A stretch of DNA of 36,233 nt from an uncultured Oscillospiraceae bacterium (GCA_947628315.1 CANQZJ010000019.1:1-36233), one strand, 5' to 3'. Positions 16,117 to 26,829 are shown, counted from the first letter of the stretch. Made by a program: numbers and translations. The notes: generated from the sequence alone by a model not told the origin.

Positions 16117-17371
16117 CAGCAAGATCCTTTATGTGCTCCTCTCCATCGTCGTCTCTGTGGGCCTGTGGCTCTATGTGACCGCTACCGACACCACGCCCCA
16201 CACCCAGACCATCCACAACATCCCCGTCAACTTCACGGGCGTGGGGATCCTGGAGAACCGGGGCCTCATGCTGGTGGGCGAGCGGTATTACGCGCAGGTG
16301 ACCGTACAGGCCACCAACCGGGTGCTGGCGACCCTCACCAACAGGACTGTGCAGGTGACCGCCGACGTGTCCGGCATCGCCGAGGAGGGCACCCACACGC
16401 TGAGCTATGCCGTGACCCTCCCCGCCGGCGTAGACCAGAGCCATGTGACCATCGTCAGCGGTGTCAACGGCAACGTCCTGGATGTTGAGGTGGCCCGGTT
16501 CATCAGCCGGGAGATCGAGATCCGGGGCGAGTTCAACGGCACCGTAGCCGAGGGCTATCTGGCCGGCGACGATGAGGACTTCATGTTCTCACCGGATCAC
16601 ATCGTGATCAGCGGCCGGCAGGAGCTGGTCAACCAGGTGGAATACGCCCGGGTCACGGTGGGAGGGGACAGCCTGACCGAGTCCGTCAGCGGCGAGTACG
16701 GCTATGATCTCATCGACCCCAGCGGCGATATCCTGTCCACGTCGGATCTGCTCCGCGATGTGGATACCGTCCACACGTTCTTCCCCATCCAGGCGACCGC
16801 GGAGATCCCGCTGGCCGTGTCCTTCACGGACGGCGGCGGCGTGTCCGCTGAGACTGCCACCGCGAAGCTGTCTGTGGACAGCATCCGGGTGGCCGGAACC
16901 ACCGAGGCGGTGGAGGCGGTGAAGGCCGCGGGAACCATCAGCCTCGCCACCATCGACCTGGCCGCCGTCAGCGACGGGGAGGAGCTCACCTACCCGGTGC
17001 CCCTGGCCGATGAGCTGACCAACATCACCGGTGTGGACAAGGTGAAGGTGAAAGTCAGCTTCAACAAGCAGCTGGTGGAACAGACTTTTGACGTGACCAA
17101 CATCACCTGCATCAACGTGCCCGAGGGCTGGACGGCGGACGTCATCACTCAGATGCTCTCGGTGACCGTCCGGGGCAGCGCCGCCCAGGTGGAGGCCCTC
17201 ACCGTTGACAGCTTCCGGGCGGTGGCCGATCTGCAAAGCCTGACGCCCGCCGCCGGACAGTACACCGCCACGGTGTACGTCTATCTGGACAGCGTGCCCT
17301 CCGCCGCCGAGGTGGGGGTGCTGGCGGGGGACTACCGCATCGCCGTCAATCTGGTGGAGGCCGGGGAGTAA
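16097..17371 (+). CDS. cdaR: CdaA regulatory protein CdaR (YbbR-domain)
   Basis: Membrane-anchored regulator of CdaA. An N-terminal segment (ILYVLLSIVVSVGLWLYVTA, about residues 10-29) anchors it, and the remaining 395 or so residues are a chain of YbbR beta-rich repeats lying outside the membrane. Repeat signatures include IHNIPVNFTG, IEIRGEFNGTVAEGYLAG and a C-terminal NITCINVPEGW segment. The start is the ATG at 16097 behind GGGGGAGGG. Overlap with cdaA suggests coupled synthesis. In most Bacillota glmM comes next in this operon; here a DUF5685-like gene begins directly after the stop codon. Confidence 0.92.
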   Translation: MGKKILNSKILYVLLSIVVSVGLWLYVTATDTTPHTQTIHNIPVNFTGVGILENRGLMLVGERYYAQVTVQATNRVLATLTNRTVQVTADVSGIAEEGTHTLSYAVTLPAGVDQSHVTIVSGVNGNVLDVEVARFISREIEIRGEFNGTVAEGYLAGDDEDFMFSPDHIVISGRQELVNQVEYARVTVGGDSLTESVSGEYGYDLIDPSGDILSTSDLLRDVDTVHTFFPIQATAEIPLAVSFTDGGGVSAETATAKLSVDSIRVAGTTEAVEAVKAAGTISLATIDLAAVSDGEELTYPVPLADELTNITGVDKVKVKVSFNKQLVEQTFDVTNITCINVPEGWTADVITQMLSVTVRGSAAQVEALTVDSFRAVADLQSLTPAAGQYTATVYVYLDSVPSAAEVGVLAGDYRIAVNLVEAGE

Positions 17372-18881
<1,510 letters not shown>

Positions 18882-18882
18882 C

Positions 18883-19398
18883 ATGAGACGGAAAAGCGCT
18901 GCGGCAAACGTGGCCTATCCGGCGATCCTGTCGGCGGTGGCGCTGGTGCTGGTCTACCTGGGCTCTATCGCGCCGCGGGGGAACATCGGCATCGTGGCGG
19001 CGGCGGGGGTGCTGATGGCGGGGGCGGTGGTCTCCGTCGACCTGCGGGCGGGCTTTTTGAGCTGGGCCGCCGTGTCTGTGCTCTCCCTTTTGCTGGTGCC
19101 GGATAAGTCCTATCCGGTGATGTTCGCGGTTCTGTTCGGGCTCTATCCCATGGTCAAGTCACTGATTGAGGGCCGCAGGCTCAAAAAGCCGCTGGAATAT
19201 CTGCTCAAGCTGGCGTTTTTCAATGCCGCGCTGACCATTCTGTGGCTGCTTCTGTGGCTGCTGGTCGGCCCGGAGGCGATGGGCAATGCCTGGTGGCTGG
19301 CGTATCCCATCGGAAACGTGATTTTCCTGTTGTATGACTTCGGGTTTAGCAAGCTGATCGCTTTTTATATCGCCCGGGTGGACAAGAACATCCGATAA
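18883..19398 (+). CDS. Uncharacterised multi-pass membrane protein
   Basis: A 171-residue hydrophobic protein with about five or six predicted membrane segments (roughly residues 10-30, 35-52, 56-70, 75-92, 105-128 and 138-158). Charged loops sit between them, and the C terminus is basic (YIARVDKNIR). No family was recognised. It starts one base after the J-domain gene and has no ribosome-binding site of note, so it is probably co-translated with it. It closes the run that begins at cdaA. It might be a small transporter component or a membrane anchor for its neighbours; neither is supported by a motif. Confidence 0.7.
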   Translation: MRRKSAAANVAYPAILSAVALVLVYLGSIAPRGNIGIVAAAGVLMAGAVVSVDLRAGFLSWAAVSVLSLLLVPDKSYPVMFAVLFGLYPMVKSLIEGRRLKKPLEYLLKLAFFNAALTILWLLLWLLVGPEAMGNAWWLAYPIGNVIFLLYDFGFSKLIAFYIARVDKNIR

Positions 19399-19428
19399 AT
19401 TTTCCCCTGTGAAGGAGAGAACGTCAAT

Positions 19429-20313
19429 ATGGTTAGAAGCATGACCGGCTACGGCCGGGGAGAGCTGGCCTACGAGGACATGACCGTCACCGTGGAGCTG
19501 CGCTCGGTGAACAACCGCTATCTGGACTGCACCGTCAAGATGCCCCGCAGCTATATCTTCGCCGAAGACGCCATGAAGGCCAAAGTCCAGGCGGGCATCG
19601 GCCGGGGCAAGGTGGACGTGTTCGTCACCGTCACCCACGCCGGCGGGGACGACATGACCGTCACCGTCAACGAGGCGCTGGCGAGGAACTACATCGCCGC
19701 CCTGTCCCAGCTCCGCGCCCTGGGCGGGGAGACCATCCGCTTCGACTACGAGGTCACCGATCTGGCCCGCTTCCCCGACGTGCTGACCGTGGAGAAAAAA
19801 GAGGAGGATGCGGAGCAGATGAAGGAGCGGCTGCTGGCCTCTCTTGATCTGGCCATCGCCGACTTCAACGCCATGCGGGAAAAGGAGGGCGCCAGGCTGG
19901 CCGAGGACATCCTGGGCAGGGCCGCCGCCATCGAGACCATGGTGGGCAGGGTGGAGGAGCGCTCCCCCCAGACGGTGGCGGAGTACCGGGCAAAGCTGGA
20001 GGCCCGCATGCAGGAGGTGCTCCAGAACACCCAGATCGACGAGAGCCGCATCCTCACCGAGGCGGCCATCTTTGCCGACAAGGTGGCGGTGGACGAGGAG
20101 ACAGTGCGTCTGCGCAGCCACATCTCCCAGCTCCGGGATCTGCTGGCGGGCGGCGGGGCCGTGGGCCGCAAGCTGGACTTCCTCATCCAGGAGTTCAACC
20201 GGGAGGCCAACACCATCGGCTCCAAGTGCTCCGATCTGGACGTCACCCGCACGGTGGTGGACATCAAGGCGGAGATCGAAAAGATCCGGGAGCAGGTGCA
20301 GAATCTGGAATAA
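19429..20313 (+). CDS. YicC/YloC family endoribonuclease
   Basis: A 294-residue member of the YicC (Bacillus YloC) family, shown in other bacteria to be an endoribonuclease acting in RNA turnover. Signatures: the N terminus SMTGYGRGE, LRSVNNRYLDCTVKMP, GRGKVDVFV in the first third, and the C-terminal domain with DESRILTEAAIFADKVAVDEE, GRKLDFLIQEFNREANTIGSK and VVDIKAEIEKIREQVQN. The start is the ATG behind GAAGGAGAG. It opens the conserved yloC-remA-gmk-rpoZ order. No promoter was found in the 30-base gap before it. Confidence 0.93.
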   Translation: MVRSMTGYGRGELAYEDMTVTVELRSVNNRYLDCTVKMPRSYIFAEDAMKAKVQAGIGRGKVDVFVTVTHAGGDDMTVTVNEALARNYIAALSQLRALGGETIRFDYEVTDLARFPDVLTVEKKEEDAEQMKERLLASLDLAIADFNAMREKEGARLAEDILGRAAAIETMVGRVEERSPQTVAEYRAKLEARMQEVLQNTQIDESRILTEAAIFADKVAVDEETVRLRSHISQLRDLLAGGGAVGRKLDFLIQEFNREANTIGSKCSDLDVTRTVVDIKAEIEKIREQVQNLE

Positions 20314-20328
20314 CCGGGAGGACTTTCG

Positions 20329-20592
20329 ATGAAACTGGTAAACATCGGGTTCGGCAACCTGGTCAACCCCCAGCGGGTGGTGGCCGTGGTCAGCCCGGAT
20401 TCCGCCCCGGTGAAGCGGCTGGGCCAGGAGGCCAGGGAGCGGGGCGTGCTCATCGACGCCAGCTTCGGCCGCAAGACCCGGGCCGTGCTGGTGACGGACA
20501 GCGGCCACGTGATCTGGTCGTCTCTGACCTGCGACCAGCTCTCTGAACGCTTCAACGGCGGCGACGATACGGAGGAGAGATCCAATGAGTGA
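20329..20592 (+). CDS. remA: RemA family DNA-binding regulator (DUF370)
   Basis: An 87-residue protein of the DUF370/RemA family. In Bacillus, RemA is a DNA-binding activator of biofilm-matrix and osmoprotection genes; in Clostridia the targets are unknown. The family core is clear: LVNIGFGNLVNPQRVVAVVSPDSAPVKR, DASFGRKTRAVLVTDSGHVIWS and SLTCDQLSERF. The start follows GGGAGGAC, and the last eight bases overlap gmk. Position between yloC and gmk is the standard one. Confidence 0.95.
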   Translation: MKLVNIGFGNLVNPQRVVAVVSPDSAPVKRLGQEARERGVLIDASFGRKTRAVLVTDSGHVIWSSLTCDQLSERFNGGDDTEERSNE

Positions 20593-21214
20593 GGCAACGA
20601 AAAAACGCGGCGAGCTGATCGTGCTGTCCGGCCCATCCGGGGCGGGCAAAAGCACCGTCATCGCGGAGCTGCTCAGCAGCCGCCCGGACATCCACTTTTC
20701 GGTGTCTTTTACCACCCGGCAGCCCCGGGTAGGCGAGGAAAACGGCGTCAACTACAACTTTGTCTCCCGGGAGGAGTTCGAGCGGATGATCGCCGCGGAC
20801 GAGCTGCTGGAGTACGCCGAGTACGTGGGCAACTACTACGGCACCTCGCTGAAGGTCATCCGGGAGCAGCTGGATCGGGGCGTGGACGTGCTGCTGGACA
20901 TCGAGGTGCAGGGCGCGGCCAAGGTGAAGGAGAAGTGCCCGGAGGCGGTGACGATCTTCCTGATCCCGCCCTCCGTGGAGGAGCTGTCCCGCCGGCTCCA
21001 CGGCCGCCATACCGACGGCGAGGACGCCATCGCGCAACGTCTGGCCCAGGCCAGGGAGGAGTGCAGGGAGTGCCATCGGTACGACTATCTGGTGGTGAAC
21101 GACACGGTGGTATCCGCCGCCCATCAGCTCCAGTCCATTCTGGAGGCGGAGCGGTGCCGCACCCCCAAGCAGCTCCATCTGGTGGAGAGCTTTCTCCACG
21201 ATCAAAACGGTTAA
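20585..21214 (+). CDS. gmk: Guanylate kinase
   Basis: Phosphorylates GMP to GDP with ATP; essential for GTP and dGTP supply. The 209 residues include the P-loop LSGPSGAGKST at about 14-24. The GMP-binding section is SVSFTTRQPRVGEENGVNYNFVSREEFE, followed by YAEYVGNYYGTS. LLDIEVQGAAKVKEKCPEAV and IFLIPPS follow, then the lid HGRHTDGEDAIAQRL. The ATG lies inside the end of remA, behind GGAGGAGA. rpoZ follows after 34 bases. Confidence 0.97.
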   Translation: MSEATKKRGELIVLSGPSGAGKSTVIAELLSSRPDIHFSVSFTTRQPRVGEENGVNYNFVSREEFERMIAADELLEYAEYVGNYYGTSLKVIREQLDRGVDVLLDIEVQGAAKVKEKCPEAVTIFLIPPSVEELSRRLHGRHTDGEDAIAQRLAQAREECRECHRYDYLVVNDTVVSAAHQLQSILEAERCRTPKQLHLVESFLHDQNG

Positions 21215-21248
21215 GTCCACATTTGTGTTTCAACAGGAGGAATTTGTC

Positions 21249-21476
21249 ATGTTGCTTTATCCCGCCATTCGTGATCTGCTCGACAAGGTGCCCAGCCGCT
21301 ATATGCTGGTGAATCTGGTTGCCAACCGGGCCCGGAAGCTCTCCAGCGAGGCCGAGCACGAGGGAGAGCCCCTTCAGGAGAAAGCGGTGTCCCTGGCCAT
21401 CAAGGAGGTCGCCGACGGCACGCTGACCACCGAGTCCGCCGAGGCGGACGGGCAGGCCGGGGAGGCCGAGGCGTAA
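21249..21476 (+). CDS. rpoZ: RNA polymerase omega subunit
   Basis: A small (75-residue) subunit that helps the beta' subunit fold into RNA polymerase. Core motif: YPAIRDLLDKVPSRYMLVNLVANRARKL, then EKAVSLAIKEVADGTLT; the acidic tail (ESAEADGQAGEAEA) is typical in its low complexity. The start is the ATG behind AGGAGG at 21235-21240. A GTG at 21225 would put this site inside the gene. A terminator hairpin follows at once. Confidence 0.93.
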   Translation: MLLYPAIRDLLDKVPSRYMLVNLVANRARKLSSEAEHEGEPLQEKAVSLAIKEVADGTLTTESAEADGQAGEAEA

Positions 21477-21487
21477 TCGACAAATAT

Positions 21488-21516
21488 GGGCAAGCAGGGC
21501 GACCTGCTTGCCCTTT
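21488..21516 (+). terminator. Intrinsic terminator after rpoZ
   Basis: A perfect 11-bp stem, GGGCAAGCAGG / CCTGCTTGCCC (21488-21498 and 21503-21513), with a GCGA tetraloop, then TTT and a GC interruption. Probably a partial terminator, since priA starts only 28 bases later and no promoter is seen. Confidence 0.78.
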
Positions 21517-21544
21517 GGCCGTTTTGTGACAGGGGGTGGGGAGC

Positions 21545-24013
21545 ATGGTGAATATCGCGAAGATCGTGGTGTCGTCGGCCCCCTACGCCATCGACCGGCC
21601 CTACGACTACCTGATCCCTCCGGAACTGGACGGCGTGACGCGCCCCGGGATGCGGGTGGCGGTGCCGTTCGGCGCGGGGAACAGGGGGACGGACGGCATC
21701 GTGCTGTCCCTGGGCCAGCGGGAGGATGGCAGGCGGCTGAAATCCATCCAGGCGCTGCTGGACGATGAGCCGGTGCTGGACGAGCGCTCCATCCAGCTGG
21801 CGCTGTGGATGCGGGAGCAGTATTTCTGCACCGTGTACGACGCGCTTCGCATCATGCTCCCGGCGGGCCTGTGGTTTTCCCTGATGGACTGCTGGAAGAT
21901 CGCCCCCGGCGTGGACCGGGAGGCGGCCTACGGCGCGGCGGGCCGCTCCAACAACGCCGTCAAGCTGGTGGAACTGCTGTACGCCAACGGCGGCTCGGCG
22001 GAGGTCAGCAGGATCCGCATGGCTTTTGGCACCGCCGACCCCAACCCTGCCATCAAGGCGCTGGCCGAGCAAAAAGTCATCGTCAAGGAGACCCGGGCCG
22101 CCCGGAACATCGGCGACAAGTCGGAGCAGGTCGCGGAGCTGGCCATGCCCCCCGCCGACGCCATGGCGCTCGTCACCCCCAAGCGGAGCAGAGCGCCCCT
22201 GCAGTACGCCGCCTGTGAGGCGCTGTGCACGGTGGGGGTCATCTCCGCCAAGGAGCTGTGTTACTTCACCGGCGCGTCCATGACCACCCTGCGCTCGTTG
22301 GAGAAGCGGGGCATTTTGACCCTCTCCAGGCGGGAGGTCTACCGCCGGCCCGACCTGCCGGAGCTGCCCCAGGCGGCGCCCATCGTCCTGAACAGCCAGC
22401 AGCAGGCGGCCTATGACGGCCTGTGGAAACTGGTGGAGGGAAAGAAGCCCGCGGCGGCGCTGCTCTACGGCGTTACCGGCAGCGGCAAGACACAGGTGTA
22501 TCTCCAGCTCATCCATACCTTGCTGGACGTGGGCAGGACGGCGCTGGTGCTGGTGCCGGAGATCGCCCTGACCCCCCAGCTCATGCGCATCTTCACCTCC
22601 CACTTCGGCCGGGATGTGGCCATCCTCCACAGCTCCCTGTCCGCCGGGGAGCGCTACGATGAGTGGAAGCGCGCCAGGCGCGGAGAGGCGAGAGTCGTCG
22701 TCGGCACCCGCTCGGCGGTGTTCGCGCCGCTGCCCAGGCTGGGGGCCATCGTCATCGACGAGGAACAGGAGCCCACCTACAAATCCGAGCAGACGCCCCG
22801 CTATCACGCCCGGGATGTGGCGCGTTACCGCTGCTTCAAGGAGAACGCCCTGCTGGTGCTGGGCTCCGCCACGCCGTCGGTCGAGACCATGTACCACGCG
22901 AAACAGGGGGACTACCACCTGTTCCAGCTGGATCACCGGTTTAACGAGAAAGCTCTCCCCAACGTGACCATCGTGGACATGAAGCAGGAGCTTCGAAAGG
23001 GCAACGGCGGCAGCGTCAGCGGTGTTTTGGCTTCTGAATTGGAGGAGACGATCGACAGGGGAGAGCAGGCCATCCTGTTTCTCAACCGCCGGGGGGCCCA
23101 TCGGATGGTCACCTGCGGCGAGTGCGGCGAGACGCCCACCTGTCCCCGGTGCTCGGTGAGTTTGACCTACCACTCCGCCAACCGGCGGCTCATGTGCCAC
23201 TACTGCGGCCACTCGGAGCCCCTGCCGGAGGAGTGCCCCAACTGCGGCGGCATTTTGAACTTTGTGGGCACCGGCACCCAGAAACTCCAGGAGGAGCTGC
23301 GGGATCTGTTCCCCGGCGCGGAGACCCTCCGCATGGACGCGGACTCCGTCTCCGCCACCCACAGCCATGAGAAGATCCTGGGGGACTTCCGCCGCCGCCG
23401 GGTGCCCATCCTGCTGGGCACCCAGATGGTGGCAAAGGGGCTGGACTTCGAGAACGTCACCCTGGTGGGCGCGGTGTCCGCCGACCAGTCTCTGTACAGC
23501 GGGGACGTCTATGCCGGGGAGCGCACCTTCTCCCTCCTCACCCAGGTGGTGGGGAGAGCGGGGCGGGGCGGCAAGGAGGGCCGGGCGGTCATCCAGACCT
23601 TCACCCCGGAGAACGAGGTCATCCAGTGCGCCGCCCGCCAGGATTACGACAGCTTCTACGAGCAGGAGATCGCCATCCGCAGGGCCAGGGATCTCCCGCC
23701 CTACAGCGATCTGTTCGTGCTGTGCGCCTCCGGCCTGGAGGAGACGGCGGTGCTCCGCGCCTGCCTCCGGCTCCGGGACGCCCTCGGCGGGGCGCTGCGG
23801 CAGCCGCCCTATTCCGATCAGCCCTGGCAGCTGCTGGGGCCCGCCCCGGCGGCGGTGGCAAAGGTGAACAACCGCTACCGCTACCGGCTGATTTTGAATA
23901 CCAGGAATACGAAAGACATCCGCCAGCTCACGGCGCACCTGCTGCGGCAGGCCCAGGCGGATAAAGCCAACCGGGGGGTCACCGTTTTTGCCGACGTGAA
24001 CCCGCAGGATTGA
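21545..24013 (+). CDS. priA: Primosomal protein N' (replication restart helicase PriA)
   Basis: A 3'-to-5' DNA helicase that reloads the replisome at collapsed forks. The 822 residues show the N-terminal DNA-binding domain (AKIVVSSAPYAIDRPYDYLIP), Walker A YGVTGSGKT around residue 315, a Walker B box, and the YKSEQTPRYHARD aromatic-rich loop. The eight zinc cysteines are CGECGETPTCPRC, CHYC and CPNC. Helicase motifs LGTQMVAKGLDFENVTLV and TQVVGRAGRG are also present. Walker B reads DEEQ (405-408), where most PriA proteins have DEEH. The start is the ATG behind AGGGGG; a GTG at 21536 is a weaker option. coaBC, usually between rpoZ and priA, is absent. Confidence 0.97.
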   Translation: MVNIAKIVVSSAPYAIDRPYDYLIPPELDGVTRPGMRVAVPFGAGNRGTDGIVLSLGQREDGRRLKSIQALLDDEPVLDERSIQLALWMREQYFCTVYDALRIMLPAGLWFSLMDCWKIAPGVDREAAYGAAGRSNNAVKLVELLYANGGSAEVSRIRMAFGTADPNPAIKALAEQKVIVKETRAARNIGDKSEQVAELAMPPADAMALVTPKRSRAPLQYAACEALCTVGVISAKELCYFTGASMTTLRSLEKRGILTLSRREVYRRPDLPELPQAAPIVLNSQQQAAYDGLWKLVEGKKPAAALLYGVTGSGKTQVYLQLIHTLLDVGRTALVLVPEIALTPQLMRIFTSHFGRDVAILHSSLSAGERYDEWKRARRGEARVVVGTRSAVFAPLPRLGAIVIDEEQEPTYKSEQTPRYHARDVARYRCFKENALLVLGSATPSVETMYHAKQGDYHLFQLDHRFNEKALPNVTIVDMKQELRKGNGGSVSGVLASELEETIDRGEQAILFLNRRGAHRMVTCGECGETPTCPRCSVSLTYHSANRRLMCHYCGHSEPLPEECPNCGGILNFVGTGTQKLQEELRDLFPGAETLRMDADSVSATHSHEKILGDFRRRRVPILLGTQMVAKGLDFENVTLVGAVSADQSLYSGDVYAGERTFSLLTQVVGRAGRGGKEGRAVIQTFTPENEVIQCAARQDYDSFYEQEIAIRRARDLPPYSDLFVLCASGLEETAVLRACLRLRDALGGALRQPPYSDQPWQLLGPAPAAVAKVNNRYRYRLILNTRNTKDIRQLTAHLLRQAQADKANRGVTVFADVNPQD

Positions 24014-24029
24014 CAAGGAGGAACCATAT

Positions 24030-24566
24030 ATGGCAGAGAGGATCATTTTGACCCAGGGCGACCCGGCGCTGGAGAAGAAGTGCCGCCCGGTGACCAAATT
24101 TGACAGGCGGCTCCACACCCTGATCGACGACATGAGGGAGACGCTTCTTATCTCCAACGGCGTGGGTCTGGCCGCCCCCCAGGTGGGCATTTTGCGCCGG
24201 GTGGTGGTGGTCATGGACGTGATGGACGAGGGCCAGGAGCATATCCTGGAGCTGGTGAACCCAGAGATCGTCGCCCGGGAGGGGGAGCAGACCGATTTTG
24301 AGGGCTGCCTCAGCGTCCCCGGCCAGTACGGCATGGTGACCCGGCCCAATGTTGTCACCGTCCGGGCCCAGGATCGGGACGGCAACTGGTTTGAGGCCAC
24401 CGGCGAGGAGATCGTGGCCCGGTGCTTCTGCCATGAGCTGGAGCATCTGGACGGCCATCTGTTCACCGAGCACGTCCAGGGCCGCCTGTATACCGCCGAG
24501 GAGGTACAGGCCATCCGGGATCGTGAGGCGGAGGAGAACGGCGGCGCGCCGGAGGGCGGCGCATGA
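24030..24566 (+). CDS. def: Peptide deformylase
   Basis: Metal-dependent hydrolase that removes the formyl group from the first methionine of new proteins. The 178 residues have the three family motifs: GVGLAAPQVG (44-53), EGCLSVPG (91-98, metal ligand C93) and the HEXXH box HELEHLDG (from 135). Most homologues have Asp rather than Glu before the second His, a mild variation. The C-terminal 20 residues are Glu/Gly/Ala-rich and probably flexible. The ribosome-binding site is AAGGAGGAACC. The end overlaps fmt by four bases, and the two enzymes act in the same formyl-methionine cycle. Confidence 0.97.
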   Translation: MAERIILTQGDPALEKKCRPVTKFDRRLHTLIDDMRETLLISNGVGLAAPQVGILRRVVVVMDVMDEGQEHILELVNPEIVAREGEQTDFEGCLSVPGQYGMVTRPNVVTVRAQDRDGNWFEATGEEIVARCFCHELEHLDGHLFTEHVQGRLYTAEEVQAIRDREAEENGGAPEGGA

Positions 24567-25489
24567 GGATCGTGTTCATGGGCACCCCGGAGTTCGCGGT
24601 GCCCTCCCTGCGGGCGCTGGTGGGTGCCGGACATGAGGTCTGCGGCGTGTTCACCCAGCCTGACAGACCGGTGGGACGCCATCAAAACAGCCTTCAGCCT
24701 TGCCCTGTGAAGGAATATGCCTTGTCGAGGGATATCCCTGTGTTCCAACCCGCCAAGATGCGGGACGGGGAGGCGCTGTCCATTCTGAAGGAGCTGGCCC
24801 CGGAGCTGATCGCGGTGGCCGCCTACGGAAAGATCCTGCCCCCGGATATCCTGGCGCTGCCCAGGTACGGCTGTGTCAACGTCCACTCGTCGCTGCTGCC
24901 CAGGTACCGGGGGGCGGCGCCCATCAACTGGGCGATTTTGAACGGGGAGGATCGCACCGGCGTCACCATCATGTATATGGCCGAGGGGCTGGATACCGGC
25001 GATATCCTGATCCAGGGCGAGACCGCCATCGGCATCGACGAGAACGCCCAGGAGCTGACCGCCCGTCTGGCGGAGCTGGGCGCCGACCTGCTCATCAACG
25101 CCGTAGACGAGATATCCGCCGGAATGGCGCTCTCCGAGCCCCAGGACGACGGGCAGTCCTGTTACGCCCCCATGCTGTCCAGGGAGCTGTCCTCCATCGA
25201 CTGGAACCAGTCCGCCCGGCACATCCACGACCAGGTGCGGGGGCTGTATCCCTGGCCGGCGGCGACGGCGGAGCTGGACGGCGTCCGCTGTAAGATCCTG
25301 AAGACGAAGCTGACGGGGGAGACCGCCAAAAAGCCCGCCGGCACGGTGCTTCAGGCCGACAAGAAGGGCCTGAAAGCGGTCTGCGGCGACGGCGGCGTCC
25401 TGGAGATCATCGACCTCCAGCCCGACGGCAAAAAGACCATGGCCGCCGCGGCCTTCCTGATGGGCCACCCGGTGAAGGGGCCGCTATGA
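24563..25489 (+). CDS. fmt: Methionyl-tRNA formyltransferase
   Basis: Transfers a formyl group from 10-formyl-tetrahydrofolate to initiator Met-tRNA. The 308 residues begin with IVFMGTPEFAVPSLRAL. The catalytic region has N106 and H108 in VNVHSSLLPRYRGAAPINWAI and D144 in GLDTGDIL. The C-terminal tRNA-binding OB-like domain starts near DWNQSARHIHDQVRGLYPWP. Four-base overlaps with def upstream and rsmB downstream show a tightly coupled operon. A short stretch around 24680-24750 uses less GC-biased codons than its surroundings, without loss of motifs. Confidence 0.97.
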   Translation: MRIVFMGTPEFAVPSLRALVGAGHEVCGVFTQPDRPVGRHQNSLQPCPVKEYALSRDIPVFQPAKMRDGEALSILKELAPELIAVAAYGKILPPDILALPRYGCVNVHSSLLPRYRGAAPINWAILNGEDRTGVTIMYMAEGLDTGDILIQGETAIGIDENAQELTARLAELGADLLINAVDEISAGMALSEPQDDGQSCYAPMLSRELSSIDWNQSARHIHDQVRGLYPWPAATAELDGVRCKILKTKLTGETAKKPAGTVLQADKKGLKAVCGDGGVLEIIDLQPDGKKTMAAAAFLMGHPVKGPL

Positions 25490-26823
25490 GCGATACCCGT
25501 ACCATGTCCGCCCGGGAGGCGGCCATGCTGACCCTGGCCGCCTGTGAGCGCCAGGGGGCCTGGTCAGAGGGCTTTCTGAAAAAGACCCTTCGGGAGGGAA
25601 AGCTGGATCGCCGTGAGGCGGCGCTTGCCACCCGGCTGTGCTTCGGGGTACTCCAAAACCAGATGCTGCTGGACTGGTATCTGGCCCGGTTCTGCAAAAT
25701 GAAACTGGACAAGCTGGAGTTGAATGTGCGGTGCAGTCTGCGGATCGCCGCCTATCAGTTGCTGTTCCTGGATAAGATCCCTGCCAGCGCCGCCGTCAAT
25801 GAGGCGGTGGAGCTGACCCGGCGGTATTGCAGGAACCCCCGGGCCGCCGGGATGGTCAACGGCGTCCTCCGGGCCATGCTTCGGGCGGGGGAGCTGCCCG
25901 AGCCGGAGGGAAAAGACCCCATTGAGACGCTCTCCATCCGATACAGCCACCCCCGGTGGCTGGTGGAGGAATTTGTTTCCCGCCTGGGGGTTGACGGCGC
26001 TGCCGCGCTGTTGGCGGCGGACAACGGGCAGCCCCCGGTCACCGCGCAGGTGAACACGGTGAAAACGACGGCTGAGGCGTTGACCGACACCCTTCAAACC
26101 GAGGGCGCTGAGGCGGAACTCCATCCGTGGCTGCCGGACTGCCTGATCTTAAAGGGCACCGGCGACCTGGAACATTTGAGATCCTTCCGGAATGGTCTGT
26201 TCTATATCCAGGATCCGGCGGCGCGGCTGGCGGTGACCGCTGCCGACCTCACGCCCGGTATGCGGGTGCTGGACGCCTGCGCCGCCCCCGGCGGCAAGTC
26301 CTTTGCCGCCGCCATCGACCTGCGAAACCGGGGACAAGTTGTATCCTGCGACATCCACCCGCATAAGATAAAACTGCTGGAGGCCGGCCGGGATCGGCTG
26401 GGACTGTCCGTGATGGAGCCCACCCTCCAGAGCGCGTCGGAGTTCAGCCCGGAGTGGGAAAACGCCTTTGACGCGGTGCTCACCGACGTGCCGTGTTCCG
26501 GGCTTGGGGTCATCCGCAAGAAGCCGGACATCCGGTACAAAGACCCCGGGCCTATGGAAGGGCTGCCCGCTATCCAGGGCGCCATCCTGAGCAACTGCGC
26601 ACGGTATGTCAAGCCAGGCGGGGTGCTGATCTACTCCACCTGCACCCTGCTGGAGCGGGAGAACGAGGGCGTGGTGGAGGCGTTCCTGGCAGACCATTCC
26701 GAGTTCGCTTTGGAGCCCTTTGAACTGCCCCATTTTGCGGAACAAGACGGCATGATGACCTTCTGGCCCCACGTCCACCACACCGACGGCTTCTTTGTTG
26801 CCAGGCTTCGAAAGAGAGGGTGA
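25486..26823 (+). CDS. rsmB: 16S rRNA (cytosine967-C5)-methyltransferase RsmB
   Basis: Methylates C967 of 16S rRNA with S-adenosylmethionine. The 445 residues start with a NusB-like RNA-binding domain (about 8-135, ARLAFGVLQNQ-type helices). The methyltransferase domain follows, with the SAM loop CAAPGGKS at 265-272, the motif IV cysteine in DVPCSGLGVIRKKPDIRY, and the motif VI cysteine in YSTCTLLEREN. The start overlaps the fmt stop (ATGA). It ends six bases before the rlmN start codon. Confidence 0.96.
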   Translation: MSDTRTMSAREAAMLTLAACERQGAWSEGFLKKTLREGKLDRREAALATRLCFGVLQNQMLLDWYLARFCKMKLDKLELNVRCSLRIAAYQLLFLDKIPASAAVNEAVELTRRYCRNPRAAGMVNGVLRAMLRAGELPEPEGKDPIETLSIRYSHPRWLVEEFVSRLGVDGAAALLAADNGQPPVTAQVNTVKTTAEALTDTLQTEGAEAELHPWLPDCLILKGTGDLEHLRSFRNGLFYIQDPAARLAVTAADLTPGMRVLDACAAPGGKSFAAAIDLRNRGQVVSCDIHPHKIKLLEAGRDRLGLSVMEPTLQSASEFSPEWENAFDAVLTDVPCSGLGVIRKKPDIRYKDPGPMEGLPAIQGAILSNCARYVKPGGVLIYSTCTLLERENEGVVEAFLADHSEFALEPFELPHFAEQDGMMTFWPHVHHTDGFFVARLRKRG

Positions 26824-26829
26824 ACCCCT

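Noticed and set aside
24160-24480. Peptide deformylase HELEH as a broken active site
   Set aside because: HEXXH is intact and the Asp-to-Glu change is at a variable position; all three motifs are present.
21374-25468. A second long minus-strand frame opposite priA, def and fmt
   Set aside because: Same cause; it spans three real genes with clear motifs and has no ribosome-binding site or family signature.
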